Assembly: GCF_000213175.1 (NCBI RefSeq)
Contig: NW_009799179.1
Coordinates: 3,318,723-3,382,722, forward strand
Origin: Neurospora tetrasperma FGSC 2508
Taxonomy: Eukaryota > Ascomycota > Sordariomycetes > Sordariales > Sordariaceae
DNA: 64,000 nt
Reading direction: 5' to 3'
Positions 24,403 through 36,783 of the stretch are shown one piece after another. The position numbers and the translations under genes were made by a program. Within the stretch, counting starts at the first letter, position 1, and each line of letters begins with the position of its first letter. Below the pieces are notes generated by a model that was not told where the DNA came from, searched no databases, and saw nothing but the letters and a program-made list of their open reading frames with translations.

Positions 24403-27400
24403 TGATGGGCGGATGGATTGGGAACTAGGTTGCTGCTGCGAAGCTTCAGTTTGACGGTTCATTGAATTCAATCATCTCTAGCTTCATTCCATTGCTACTA
24501 CAAGCGCAAGGCAATGGGACTAAATCAGCGAAGTTCCACGCTCAGTCATTGTAATGGTTGTTTTTTGTGAGACGGGGTATTCTCAATACCGCAAGTCTCC
24601 GTACCGTCACACGCTTGAACCTAGACGAGCACGCCTGGGAAAAGTAGCGTACACGACTACTAGGCCAATGCTCGGGGATGAAGATCTCCAAGGGATAATC
24701 ATACAGAGCACACGAGTACCAAGAGAGGAAGTGCCAGGAAATCGTTGGAAGGAAAGAGAGGGTGCAAGAAAGCACGCCAGGGTATGTGTAATGGGGTTTG
24801 GAAGAAGTTGAATAGTTCGGTAGCAACAAGGAGGACCACCTACCTAGTTGGAATCGTGTGTTACCGGATCGTGCTTGCTAAGTACGTACTGTAGTCACCA
24901 GCTGGTACTCGCAGAAGGGAGGAACAATTGAAGACGGGTGGGTGGGTGAGGTGTCCTTGTGGTAGTGAGATGCGTTGTGTAGAAAATGGAAAGCAGACGG
25001 AAGGAAGGACGCAGTGAACAAAGTAATCTTGGATCTTGCAAAAGCAGAAGTGCATACAAGTATATACCATACATACCATCGGTCGGCAGCAGGGAATACA
25101 TATTATCCGCTAACAGCCCATCCAAACCCACTCTTCGCTAAACTCTTGTTGTTCTTGTTGTCCTTTTGTCTACCTTGAATGCTCTGGACGGTGCTTGCAT
25201 TGTTGTGCTTTTCTTTGGGAGTTGCGCAATTGAGCAAGATCTGATAGATTAGCCATTTGTTTCGCTGAGATAGATACGTACGTGATGATGTCCAAGGAAA
25301 GAATTTTCGACAGGTGATGAGTAGTTTGGCCGTACTCAGCAAATTAGCACCGTTAGTGATGTTATCTAGGTTTCCATCACTTGAGACTTCTTTCTTTTCT
25401 GTTTTTCATTTTTTTTTCTCTCGCTCTCTCCACATGAGCTCGTCCCTCCTCACATACATTTCCTCCCAAGTCATCCACCAACATCTTGAAAAACATACAC
25501 AACCCCAATGGAATTCGAATTCAAAGTCTTTGCTTACCCCTGATTAACCAGTCACATACGATATGTGCATAGCTAGCCTAGCCACCAGGTTTCTCTCTGA
25601 ACCAACGTTCAGCATGATAAAATTTCCATTGGATATGCCATCCGTTGCATCAATTTACTCTCCATCGCTCTTTCTTGTATATACTCTTCGACCGTCAGTC
25701 TGGGGAAGGAAGTCAATGATTGACCTGACGGTCTGATTCGCCACTTACTACATGTAACATCGATGTTTGTTCATCTTGCCTTCACCTTCCGGCGAATCCT
25801 TCCCTTTCCCCCCTCAATGCTGATGTCCACCATTCGCACGCGCCGATAGGCTGGTACGTTTAACGTATCGACGTACCAATGGACTAACGTATCAGCACAG
25901 TGAAGCGAGCGGCTTGCTGCTTGGCCAAAGTCGTCACACAAACCGTTGATGAGGCTGGCTGAGTTAGCTGAATTGATGGCCTTTTCAATGATAGAGCGTT
26001 GTCAACCAGTCGAGTACTATGAAGAAGTAATCTCTGATTTTCTTCATAGAGGTCGAACAATTGTCCAATCAAGCTCAAGGTTTCTCACATAGAGGCGTGA
26101 GGTCTAGATCGTGTTGTGGAACGCCAACCCTTAGCCAAATGGACGTTCGTTCCTAGACTAATTGGATTGAAAGACTTCCAAAGGACAAGGAATAGAATCT
26201 TCTTATCGTCAGTATGTACCATGGAGTGTTGCTCCCTAATTCCTCGTGTTCCACTAGATATGGCGGCCTAAAGGACCAAAAGCCGACGCTCAATTTCGGT
26301 CTCAGCCGGCTCAGTCGGTATTAGACAGTCCAGGTGAAATGTACGGTCAGTATTTCGCTCATCAGCCTCTGTGGACTTGAACAGCGAACAAAACTGTACG
26401 CTCCATAGCCCTTCTGCCTGATCATGAACGATCCAGCTGCCGCCTCAATCTCGCTCATGGATGCCGCGCACTGTCACGAGGACAACCTCAGTCGTGAAAA
26501 AGACGAATGAAGGAGGGTAGAAGTGGTGACGGATATTCCGAAATATTGCATGTGCGGCTCTAGGCCCTCTCTTAAGCCACCCGGTGGCTACCTGTCGTGC
26601 CCTCCCCATGGGCCCATAGAACGCCTCTCGAACCAGTTGCCCAGGACACCACCAAAAGCACAAACTCCCCAGAGGCGGCAGCGTTAGCGAACGTTAGCAA
26701 CCGAAGTCGTTCATAATAGGTTGGAGGGTTTTGTGGGCTTATAAGGCGGCGTGCCACACCACCAAGCCGAAGCTGTCAAAGCTGATTACCTATCAAAACT
26801 ATTGGTGTCGAGGGTGTCATCCACTCAGCCGGCGATTCTGGAATGAGAAGCGGTCAGGTCTGGTACTTGGGGCTACCAATACAACATCGAGGATGAGTAA
26901 AACGATTGCCCATCAAATTTCGGAGGGGGTTTCCGAGCCACTTATGGAGGAATAACTCCATTCGGTTTATCGTTTGTCCTGCAACGACGACAGCCTTTTC
27001 AGATGAATCTGACAGGTTCTAAGCAATCGGCGATATGCTGCAGCTCAAGTTCTGACGATCCGTGAGACGTAATACGGTGTTGTGGGTAAGTTTATACCCG
27101 TAGTCAGGTCGTTGAAGACACAGTGCCCACGAAGCTTTGGCTGTGGTGGACCGTGCAAGGTATCTGAAAATTGGAGGTCTTACTTTTGCTCGCAACCCAG
27201 TACATTAGCTCGAAGAGCGAGGTCGTCGTGGTGTTATCATGACCGATCTCATTGAACTAGGGCTGCACTGCCAAGACACCATCTGGTGTGAACCGCGGGA
27301 GGCCTTGGAAGGGAATGTACCATACAGTGTAGACGCGTCGTGGAGGTTAAGTGATCTTCTCGTCCATGGTCTCACCTGCTGCATTCACAAGTCCCCCCAA

Positions 27401-30400
27401 ATTCCTGCAAGGGAGAAGAGAGCTGATATATCAACAGCTCGCTTGCCGCTTCACAATTTCATTTCTCGTTCCTGCTCCCAATTGCTTTACCATACTCGAG
27501 AACATGCCGGGCGACAACAAGGACGACTTGGAGAGAGGTGGAAGGGAGGCACAGTCGAAAACAAAACCAACACGCTCGCCACTTAGCTTGTTCGAGAGCT
27601 CGGTCGAATCACTGACGCGCTGTTTGAGTCGATCATCCAAAGAATCCAAACCCGTGGCAGAGACACCAGGCAAAAAATATGTCCATACGCCGACCCACGC
27701 AGCCGCTTCGCATCTCAAGACAACCAGGACGAGAAACATGGACCGGTCAAATGAAGTCCTTTGACCATATCAATGGGCAAGGCGCGAAAGGTATGTTTCA
27801 GCTGAGGCGCAACTTGTTCGTGAAGTAATGAGCAAGGCTCTTTTGAAGGTACAACGGGCTGACTGGGGGCAGACCTTAGGCATCTTCTGTGGAGCACGAT
27901 GTTGACGAGGCAGGCTACACTCTCAAGCACGAGACACCGCCTCGGGTTTGGTTCCACACAACAAGCCTGGGTCAGAATGCTATTCTGCGCGGAAACTGGG
28001 CGAGCGCCGAGTGAGTCCGCCCAGGCCGAGTCACAGGAGGCGAGAGACTTCAAGCGACCTGGTCCAACATATGACGGTAAATGGAGGACGGCGAGTTTTC
28101 AGTTTCGTGATTGGTGGAAAGATGTGATCGGGGAGTATCGGACCCGTTGTAGGGGGAATATGGTTCGATTGGAAGCGGAAACACGACTCAAGCAGGTGAT
28201 GGTGGTGATGGTATCCCAACTCTTAGACCCCAAGGCAATAGAAGACTCGAGGCGCAGTTGCTCAGATCAAAGGGCGACACTCGTCACTGTCGAGATGATT
28301 TCCAAATAAGTAGAGGGGATGAGCCTCATGTCAATCTCTTCGACCTTGCGTGAAACAGCTTTGCCCCCAAAGCACGTGGGAATTTGTTCAAGCACCGCTC
28401 GAGATACTGAAGCGTACTAGGGAAGTTGTTCAGGCTGACCTCATTGATAAGGGCCAACTGTAAATCGAAGCCGTGCCCGCCGAAAGCCCTCGGTGATGGC
28501 TTAAGAGGCCCATATTTTCGAAACAAGAGATAGGACCCGTTGTCCCATCAACATGATGGAAACCCCCACGACAACTCAACCGCCATATCAGAAGTCGCCG
28601 AGCTGATCAGGTGAAGCGAGTTCACCGTAGAGAATAGGTGTATGGGGGCCATGGGGTCTCGAAGAGCTCTCGAAGGGCTCGGAAATGTCGATGGAAACGG
28701 GCGCTCAGGTCAAGGAGTAGATAGTCCGAAGCCGGTCGGTCGTATACCTAGCTGAGCAGTGAGTAGGTAAGTCTAGTAGTCAGAACCACAGCACCACGGG
28801 GTGTCCCCTGGCTTTAGCGCAACACCCGGAACTGCACGTCAACATGGCCGTTCCCGTATCTGCACATCGGCTTTGTGGTGCTCTCGAGAGGCTCTATGTA
28901 AGCTTCTGAATCATATCCGAGTTGGGAGGGGCAGTGATGGTGGTGATAAGCGTGGCGCAGCACCAATAGTGTTGTGGTTGGTGGTGGTAGCCGCAGAGAG
29001 TAGCACCAGTGAAGCGGCGCGGCTGTACAAGCGCGGCAATCCAGGAGCATATGTCAAGGACCATGATGCTATGCTTGATTTAAGTTGTAATGGTTTCGGC
29101 AGGGCAAGGGGAGGACATTGATGGCGTTGGTGACAGTTCTCAATCTCGCATGCGTGCGGTATCGACGTCGTACAGAGTCGGTGGGCTTGATGTGTCGATG
29201 CTTGTTGTTAATTTAAGGAAGCTGATCCATTCCTCTTTCAAATCCCACAGATGTTGTCCAATACGACGATGGTGGTTCAGTGAACATGTATGTGAGAAAG
29301 AGCGGGATGCAGCTGATCGATGTGATGGAGGAGAAAAAGTGACAAGTGGAAGGCGAGGGAGGATGGAGGGGAAGGACCCGAACTCCGAGTCCTCACAGGA
29401 GCCAGGTGTTCGTACCGGGTTTTGAGGTTCTCGATGGTTTTAGCGCACGGCATCCGGCAATCCGCCCGTTGTGTAGCGGCTCAGAGGCAGTTCCACTTCC
29501 ATTCGGTGGGGTTTGGACCCTTTCAGCACTGTTGGTGCTTGTTGTTTCAGGCGGGCCGTGACTGCCGTTCCCGTCCCATCATCCCTGTGCCCCACCCAGG
29601 GGCAGTTCAGTTCGGGCTCTCGTCCGGGTCGGCACCCATCTCATCCCTTCCCCCGACCGTCATCTTCATCCCCCGCATCGGCCGACCTCATCTCCGCGTG
29701 ATCAGGACCTTTCAGGCTCCACCATACACCAGCCCATACACACTTCTTTCGGTCTGCTGCCGACAGGACAACACCCCTCAGGAGAGGACCTGACTAATCG
29801 AGCACACCCCCAATCCCTGCTGAGACTGGACGCCGCAACTCAGCGCTTTGCGCCAACTAGACTGTGTATCTGGCCTTGACAGCAGTTGCCTATTTGATGA
29901 ATAACTCGCTTCACGACTTTTGACAAATGACAATACGGGCTGCTTCATGATGATACTGAACCCCCTTCAAGTGGTGGTGCGACGCCAGACAGCCAGTCCA
30001 GAGGAGGCCTGAAGGCATTCTTCCTCTTCTTTTTCTTCCTTTGACGGAGGGATCCCGAAGTGTTACTCTAGATCTCAGCCATCATGACTGGTGGGTGAGA
30101 GACTTGGCCATGCTGCGCCCTCGCTATCATACCCTATGCGCCTTTCTAACAACGTGTTCAACGGTCAAGAGCGCCACCTCTTAAGGCGAATAAAATATGT
30201 GGCCTTCCCCTCCCTCCATTTTCGAGAACCATACGAAGCGAATATGGCCAGAGGAAGGTGTCCAGACAAGCATCTGGATCTGTGCTACGGAACACACCTG
30301 TGGTTGACACTGACATCCATAGCCAAGGTCTTTTATTCGTCAGTGGGGCACATGGTCCAGTCCAGTCGGCATCGAGTGAAGAAATGCGGCCGAGTCCTGT

Positions 30401-31744
30401 CAACCGTTGGCAACACAGCAACCTACGGAGGCCCGCTCTATCGATATAATGGCTGTGCTAACGTTGGTTGCCGCTGTTGTGCAAACCCACAAACTCGTCC
30501 ACTGCTTTACCGTCAAGCTGGATGAATTAGTAGCCCTATGCACGGTTCGCCATACCTGGGTGAGTGCTGCCCCAAACACTGACCTGGACCTCAGTTGGGT
30601 GGACGGCTGGCTCCAAGCAGTGTGCATTTTGCAGGTCCTCTTCCATTGCTCCCTCCATTCAATCTGCGCATTCTACAATCATGCCAAAAGTAGTGTGCGT
30701 AATCTGGCTGTGTCGTAGGTTACCATTTGGGGGTCGCAAATGCTGCAAAGGACAATGTCGTCCTCGACCTTGGGCGGGTAGGTGTCGACGGGATGTAGTA
30801 TATAATGCCGGCTGCAACGCTACCGTATGTCTATTTGAGTTACTGAAGGGGGGCCAAAATAGAAGCTTGCAGCCCTGTTGGCCAATGGCATCACTACCCT
30901 GGGCCTAGGGCAAATCTTCGGATGGGGTGTTCAAGGGGACCATGTATGTAGTTCTGGGGTTGGAGAGCCTGAGCCAGGGGGGTCGAGTTGACCGGGGATG
31001 CTTCAGTTTGGAACGATCCACAAACAACATCCAACACCCTCGGAAAAAAAAAGCCACAGCTGGTCGCTGGATAACAACCACCTGGGACGCCAGTCGAGGC
31101 AATATCTACGGCCAACGTGGATGTTGACCCGAAAATGTCACATTCTCATCCCTTGCCCGCGGATAACTTACCGGGCGGATACAAACACCACAACCATTGC
31201 TCTCTGAACTCGGCACTCTGCACAAGTTTGCTGTGCAATGAGTGATGATAGAGTATGACGTTGCGTGACTACGCCACACTCGGTACAGGAATTCCTTCAT
31301 GTTACTTACTTTATCCGTCTCTCAGGCGTCCATCACTTCTAGTTGCCCCCCTTGCAAATGCGAAGACCAACCCAACCACGCGGGTCAGCCGTAATCTGTA
31401 CGGGTCGTACAACACATATCGACAAAGGTGCCGTGCCCCAGCATTCCGATGCTGCCGTTAGGGCGGACACTTGCGAATAATATCATATCACTCGCCTCCT
31501 CATGCCTCTTCTTTTTGTTTTGTTTTTTTGGGCTCAATGTCCTTCGCCTTTTTGCTAGTGTCATCATACCGTTAGCTGAGAGTTCCATACCTCTGCAAAG
31601 CAATACACAACGCCTTTCGACACTGACATTTTCTGTCAGGTTGCTTCACCCTTTATACACGCTGTACCTTTATGCAAAAATAAGCTCACACTTCTACCCT
31701 AGTCTTTTTATTTTCTTCCGTCATGCCCGGGGAGTTCGGCTAAG
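24403..31744. other. Long gene-poor region
   Basis: 7.3 kb with no convincing gene. Composition is not obviously AT-rich, so it is not a RIP island. Short frames occur on both strands; the only segment that looks partly protein-like is 27504-28309, listed separately. Non-coding RNA genes cannot be excluded by eye. Confidence 0.4.
27504..28309 (+). CDS. Possible spliced or decayed gene, unknown
   Basis: A frame from ATG 27504 gives 86 residues with a polar, Ser-rich start (MPGDNKDDLERGG) and ends at TGA 27764. Downstream, a second protein-like segment follows a plausible splice pair (GTATGT at 27792, acceptor near 27878), reading ASSVEHDVDEAGYTLKHET and on to ~28009, and a third, Trp/Arg-rich one lies at ~28046-28309 (DWWKDVIGEYRTRCRGNMV). 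I could not join the three in one frame with good sites. It is either an intron-rich gene that I have mis-modelled, a decayed gene, or chance. Confidence 0.2.
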
Positions 31745-34700
31745 ATGCTCTCAAAGCCAGGATCCACAATTCGAAAGCTTGTCTCTCCGCGCAAAACCCT
31801 TTCTGTCGGCGAATACGAGGGCTCTTACTTTCACCACGACGATGAAGGCTACAGGTCAATCTACAGAGAGCTTAAAACAAGGCCATGGGGTCTTCGAAGG
31901 GGTTCAAAACTTGACCTCGACGTCCCGAAGAAGGAGGACCTTCACAAAATACTTACAATTATCCCACCCCTTCATGTTCCCAACACTCCGCTCTCCTCAA
32001 GGTCTTCTTTGTCAAGCTGCGGCTATAGCACAGACTACACGAGTCCTCAATGTTCTTTCCAGCGTGTCGGAGGCCAAAGTCCTCAGAGGAGTCCACTTCT
32101 TTGTCCTGGGCACCTCGAGCACCAGCCACAGCAAGCCCAAGAAAGAAGCGAACCGACGCCTCCCCGAACACCAAGTACACAAGAGTTACACCAAATTGTT
32201 CTTCTGCCGCCTTCGCCTCCTCCGCAACAAGACGAGCGGGGCCGAGATCTCACGATTCGTCAACCAGATATTACCTTGATTGGCTTGGGGGTCAACCATC
32301 AATCCATCTATACAGATGAGATTGCCGAAGGCTACACCGGCTCCGCAGAGCAACATCGTTTACCAAGCAATGGATATTCGAACGACATCCAGCAGCTCAG
32401 TTCGGAGATGGATAGGGCATTCCAGCCAGAACGGTCCCCAATCGAAATAAAGCAGCCGTTACCGCCGCTTGTGATCCCACCGATAACATATTACTCGGCA
32501 AATCACACAAAGCCTTTGACGCCAGTGCATAGTCCCTCCCAGTGGAATAAAGCGCGGAGAAGAAGTCAGGCGTCATTGCAATCCTTCACACAGCCTTCCA
32601 AAAGATCCTTTCTGCTCACAAGTCCGGCAAGGTTTGCTTCGACCAGCAGAACAAAGAGAAAGAAGTCAAAGAAATCCCCCAGGCGACCGCGCATAGCCAG
32701 CACACAAGTATCAAAATGGGTGATACCAGACACTGCCCGACATTTCTTCCAACTTTTCAATCCTATCGAAGCGGATGAGGTGCTGCCGGAGAGCATCTTG
32801 CAGGGAATAATGGACAGAGCTTGTGTAGCCCAATCAACGATGAATGATGAGGTGACGGCAACCGGTCAAGAAGGGGATCAACCATCTCAACAGCCCATTA
32901 CGCCTATCGAACCGTTCCACCTCGACGATTTGCCGACACGGATCGATAATGCCGGTGTGAGTCTGCCTGTCGCTTCGGCAACTCTCTCACTTGCAACGGC
33001 ACGACCCTCTTTATCTGATCACAGCGAGAGCACTAGAGATGATTGCGCAACACCAAAGGAACAGTCACGAGATGATGGGCAGAAACAGAACCGGCCGAGA
33101 AGTCCTCCCATTGCCTTGGCGAAGAATGGAAAGGAACACAGTCTACCCATTATGTTTCGCCGCAAAGGAGAAGAAGCTCAACATCCTCCTATACCCTCGA
33201 GTGTCGCTCATCTCACACCTTCCATTGATGGCCCCATTAAACCTGTACCGCGGCGCACTCCATCCAGGCAACTACCGCCCCTTCCGACTATTCCCGAGGG
33301 CATCACCAGTTCGATCATGACACCTACGTCTACCTCGTCGCCTGGATTTGGCTCCGATACCAGCAATGACGACTTCATTTTTCTCAAAAGTACCCCATAC
33401 ACTGTGACGATGCCATCCTTCCGTCACGGACCAATCCGACTGCCCAAGCCCGAGCCTCCCACTAACCTGCTCGCTGCCAATGCTGAAGATGGCCTTGACT
33501 GGGTAGCCTTCCAAATCTCGATAGGAAGCGGTATCGGCGACTTCGACAGTGACCCGCTTGACTACTCGCGGCCTTCGGGAGCTGAGCTTAATGAGCGAGA
33601 CGATATCATTGCGTGGTTCTCCGGTTTCGGCTTTGATGGGTATGGTGCGTTGAGGACCTTTCAGACCGCCGAAGAGGAGATTGAAGTCAGGAAGCACAAA
33701 CAAGAAAATGCCCCCTTACATGCAAGGTCCGCCAGTTCAGGTAGCTTCTTGAACATGGACTCACCAGAACCTCCAGACAGCGACATCAAAGGCAGAGCTC
33801 CCACCATGAATGAACTATACCGGATCCAGCATTTGCAAGCATCCGACAGGGACCGAAAACATTCTCATGAGCGGTCGGCGAGCGTCAACGATCAACTTCC
33901 TTTCCGTGCCCTTGCAACTCACATTGCTGCTCATCAGACGCAGCAACCACACTTTTTGCTCTGGACATCACAAGAAACACATTCCTCAACCTGGCCTATC
34001 GATCGTCAGTCGAGGAGGGACCATCCCGAGAAGCCAGCGACCAACACTCCCTATGGTCACACTCACAGCCAAAGTTGGAGTCACTCGCCGCCACCTTTCT
34101 CAGCGCTAACATCCGATCCTACCGTTCGCTGGGATCATAGCCGCGGTCGCAGTTCAAGCGATGCTGCCAACAACAACACCAACACCAATAACACCCCGGT
34201 TCCAACCTCAATTAACCGCAATCAATCACCAACGCTGCGAACGTCACCACTAACAAAGACTTTATCCCGGTCCCAACCACCACATACCCAAAGACACGGG
34301 ACGCCACAACATCAAGTCCAACAACAACAATCCTCCCTTGCGCCACCATCCTCACGATTCCCGTCACCAACCATTCTTCGATCCGAATCCCCCTTTCTTC
34401 CAGGTTTTGCTTTCCAATACGAGCAACAAACAGTCATTCCATCGTCGATTGTCCCAGCAACAACCCAACAAGATCAACAAGCACAAGCACAAGCACCACC
34501 ACCCCCACAACCGACAAAGCAAACAGCCAAGAAAATTCCTCAAGCAATCGATGCGGCCCGCGCCCGCACTTGGAAGCAACAACAACAACCTCAAGGGTCT
34601 CGCCACCACCACCGCCGCGCCGAGTCGCAAGAAAGTATAAAAAGCCTGCCGCAGAGCCCGGCACTCAACATGGTGGTGTCAAGGGACGTGAATGGCCAGG

Positions 34701-34792
34701 AGTACGTGATTCCGATGGGGTTCAATTTGGATCATGACTTGGGGGATTTCTTGAAGTGGGAGGCGGAACATGTTGCGTGGAAGATTGATTGA
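31745..34792 (+). CDS. Large disordered Ser/Pro/Gln-rich protein, unknown function
   Basis: A single uninterrupted frame of 1015 residues from ATG 31745 to TGA 34792. Most of it is low complexity: Ser/Pro/Thr-rich throughout, basic KRKKSKKSPRRPR near residues 305-320 that could be a nuclear signal, and Asn/Thr and Gln runs after ~805. Two parts look ordered and may be conserved: residues ~575-645 (GLDWVAFQISIGSGIGDF ... RDDIIAWFSGFGFDGYGA) and the last ~40 residues (MVVSRDVNGQEYVIPMGFNL ... FLKWEAEHVAWKID). I recognise no domain. Its length without an intron and the patterned C-terminus make it a real gene in my view. It is convergent with rad1. Confidence 0.82.
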   Translation: MLSKPGSTIRKLVSPRKTLSVGEYEGSYFHHDDEGYRSIYRELKTRPWGLRRGSKLDLDVPKKEDLHKILTIIPPLHVPNTPLSSRSSLSSCGYSTDYTSPQCSFQRVGGQSPQRSPLLCPGHLEHQPQQAQERSEPTPPRTPSTQELHQIVLLPPSPPPQQDERGRDLTIRQPDITLIGLGVNHQSIYTDEIAEGYTGSAEQHRLPSNGYSNDIQQLSSEMDRAFQPERSPIEIKQPLPPLVIPPITYYSANHTKPLTPVHSPSQWNKARRRSQASLQSFTQPSKRSFLLTSPARFASTSRTKRKKSKKSPRRPRIASTQVSKWVIPDTARHFFQLFNPIEADEVLPESILQGIMDRACVAQSTMNDEVTATGQEGDQPSQQPITPIEPFHLDDLPTRIDNAGVSLPVASATLSLATARPSLSDHSESTRDDCATPKEQSRDDGQKQNRPRSPPIALAKNGKEHSLPIMFRRKGEEAQHPPIPSSVAHLTPSIDGPIKPVPRRTPSRQLPPLPTIPEGITSSIMTPTSTSSPGFGSDTSNDDFIFLKSTPYTVTMPSFRHGPIRLPKPEPPTNLLAANAEDGLDWVAFQISIGSGIGDFDSDPLDYSRPSGAELNERDDIIAWFSGFGFDGYGALRTFQTAEEEIEVRKHKQENAPLHARSASSGSFLNMDSPEPPDSDIKGRAPTMNELYRIQHLQASDRDRKHSHERSASVNDQLPFRALATHIAAHQTQQPHFLLWTSQETHSSTWPIDRQSRRDHPEKPATNTPYGHTHSQSWSHSPPPFSALTSDPTVRWDHSRGRSSSDAANNNTNTNNTPVPTSINRNQSPTLRTSPLTKTLSRSQPPHTQRHGTPQHQVQQQQSSLAPPSSRFPSPTILRSESPFLPGFAFQYEQQTVIPSSIVPATTQQDQQAQAQAPPPPQPTKQTAKKIPQAIDAARARTWKQQQQPQGSRHHHRRAESQESIKSLPQSPALNMVVSRDVNGQEYVIPMGFNLDHDLGDFLKWEAEHVAWKID

Positions 34793-35449
34793 TTGATTGA
34801 TTTGATTGATTTGATTGGATTGTGTGTCGGTGCATGGAATGTCTAGGGGAACAAAAAAAGGAAATATGAGGGGACGGTGAGATACTTGGCTTATGGCGTT
34901 GGTGTTTCTGGCTAGTACTGGACTGGGGTTTGTGAGGTTATCTTCTTGCACTTGCACATTGGATTTTGCTGCAACTCTCTTTCATGATACCACTTTTTTT
35001 AGTTAATCTATATCATAAGAGAAAATACCCAATTTCTCTCCTCCGCACCAAACGATCAAAACTATTTCTTGCAGAGTGTACACATCATATCTACTTGTTC
35101 ATCTGGTAATTGAATCAATATTACTATCGCAAGAACATACTGTGCGTACATCAACGACAGGAGACATCCATTCGTCTGGTCCATATTTACCCAAGGTTGA
35201 CCTGACTCCTTAATCACCCACCATATGTTCATTAGGGGGTATAATAGCTTCGGATAATATGACCATCAGAGGTGCGTGTTCACCTTTCGCGAAAAAACCG
35301 TCGCGAGATAAATAAGTGGGCTGCTTCCGACGCGCAACTGATGTATACTACTAGATCCTGCGACATTTGGTAACGCTCAACCAAGTACATAGGTATAACC
35401 TCGATTTGAATATCACCACGCATCACTGACACTTTTTATCTACGAAACC
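34793..35449. other. Convergent intergenic region with GATT repeats
   Basis: 657 bases between two 3' ends. An ATTG/GATTT repeat (about 34784-34819) begins in the last codons of the upstream gene and runs into its 3' UTR. Otherwise AT-richer, with no coding frame of note. Confidence 0.5.
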
Positions 35450-36583
35450 TCATGCCTCATTCATGTCAACATCATTACCCTCCCCTTCAGTATCGGTCTC
35501 CTCATTCCCATCCGTTGCATACGGCACGAACCGAAAATCCAAGAAACTCAAACCAGCTCCTCCTCCCGGGACACCCCCGCCCGCACCCCCAGCACCTTCC
35601 ACCTCCACCATAAACTGCATGCTCAACACACCCTGCCCATCACCCCTCAAGCTAACCTTGCTCGCAATCCTCATTGCCTCCGTCGCTGCCTTGATCGTGT
35701 CAAACTTGAATGTCTGGCTCCATCTCCTCTCTCCTTTAGCCCGTTCCACCGCCCTGACCGAGAATGTCTCCAACAGATCCCTTCCACGCCTAAAATCCAC
35801 CGTGCTCTCCACCCCCGGCCCTCCCGCACCACTGTGGCTTCCGGACGTTCTGAACCGCAGATATGGCTCCTTGCGCGAGACCACAATCGTCAGCCGCTCC
35901 GGGTTGATGCTGCCCACCTCCGCCAACGCGTCGAGCAAGTAGCGCGCTTGCATGATCACCTTGAAGGAGAGGTCGTCGATATCAAAGGGTATATCCTCCG
36001 GCATCTCGGGTAGGTAGGTGGTCAAGTTGCAGGTCGTCTTGACCCCGGCTTCTTCGAGAATGATGCTGAACGGCCCGCCGTCGGAGGGGTAGCTGAGGAT
36101 GCAGGTGCCGTTGGAAGAGGAGGCGAACCCGCCGCCGTGCAAGGTGTGGTGGCTGAAGGCGTCTGATCCATTACCGCCGCGGTGCTGGTGGTTCATGCGC
36201 GGGTTGCCGCGCACGAGGGGGTCGATGTCGGAGCGGGCTTGGCGGGCGGCGACATCGGCGACGCCGAAGATTTGGAGAGTCTCGAGAAAGGCGGGGAGGG
36301 AGATTTGGAAGGAGACGGGCTCGGGTTCGGGGTCGTCGTCATCGCCATTACCCGCAGCTGGCGGGAGGTTGGTGGTGTAGCTGGCGAAGAGGTTCTTGTT
36401 CCAGTGGGCGGCGCCTTGCATGACGCGGGCATGATCGGCGCTGAATCTGAGGCCCTCGGGGGTGATTTCGACGTGGATCTTGTTGGTAAAGCCGACTGCT
36501 TTCAGTAGCTGGTAGAGCGGGCGCGTGGAGCTGGCGACTGCCCTGAACAAGGGAGGGCCGGCGTCTTGAGTCGGTTGTGACAT
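35450..36583 (-). CDS. rad1: Rad1, subunit of the 9-1-1 checkpoint clamp
   Basis: An intronless frame of 377 residues on the minus strand, from ATG 36583. Rad1 forms a PCNA-like ring with Rad9 and Hus1 that is loaded at DNA damage sites and activates the ATR-type checkpoint kinase. The sequence follows the Rad1/Rec1/Rad17 family: an N-terminal half with FRAVASSTRPLYQLLKAVGF and VEITPEGLRFSADHARVMQG, an inter-domain region with a family-variable insert (Gly/His-rich, residues ~125-155), then CNLTTYLPE and the second PCNA-like half with FKVIMQARYLLDALAEVGS and LTIVVSRKEPYLRFRTSG. The end has a Gly-rich insert, LDFRFVPY, and an acidic tail (DGNEETDTEGEGNDVDMNEA). It lies 200 bp downstream of ost5 on the same strand. 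Confidence 0.92.
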   Translation of the reverse strand: MSQPTQDAGPPLFRAVASSTRPLYQLLKAVGFTNKIHVEITPEGLRFSADHARVMQGAAHWNKNLFASYTTNLPPAAGNGDDDDPEPEPVSFQISLPAFLETLQIFGVADVAARQARSDIDPLVRGNPRMNHQHRGGNGSDAFSHHTLHGGGFASSSNGTCILSYPSDGGPFSIILEEAGVKTTCNLTTYLPEMPEDIPFDIDDLSFKVIMQARYLLDALAEVGSINPERLTIVVSRKEPYLRFRTSGSHSGAGGPGVESTVDFRRGRDLLETFSVRAVERAKGERRWSQTFKFDTIKAATEAMRIASKVSLRGDGQGVLSMQFMVEVEGAGGAGGGVPGGGAGLSFLDFRFVPYATDGNEETDTEGEGNDVDMNEA

Positions 36584-36783
36584 GTTGCTGGCAAGTGATG
36601 CCGAAGATGTGTGTTATAAGTGTAAAGGAAAAGATGGCGTGTGATGCGTATGATGTTCAGAAATCGGCTTGCTTTTTGGTAAATGACTCTATGTATTGTA
36701 CAGAATCCCGCGGAGTCCGTAGGGCGAGGAGACTGCTCTCTTCTTCTTCTTCTTCTTTTATTGATCTCCAGGGTATCTCGATA

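Noticed and set aside
31428-32279. 283-codon plus-strand frame overlapping the start of the 1015-residue protein
   Set aside because: Its downstream half is a shadow of that gene in another phase, and its upstream half has no features.
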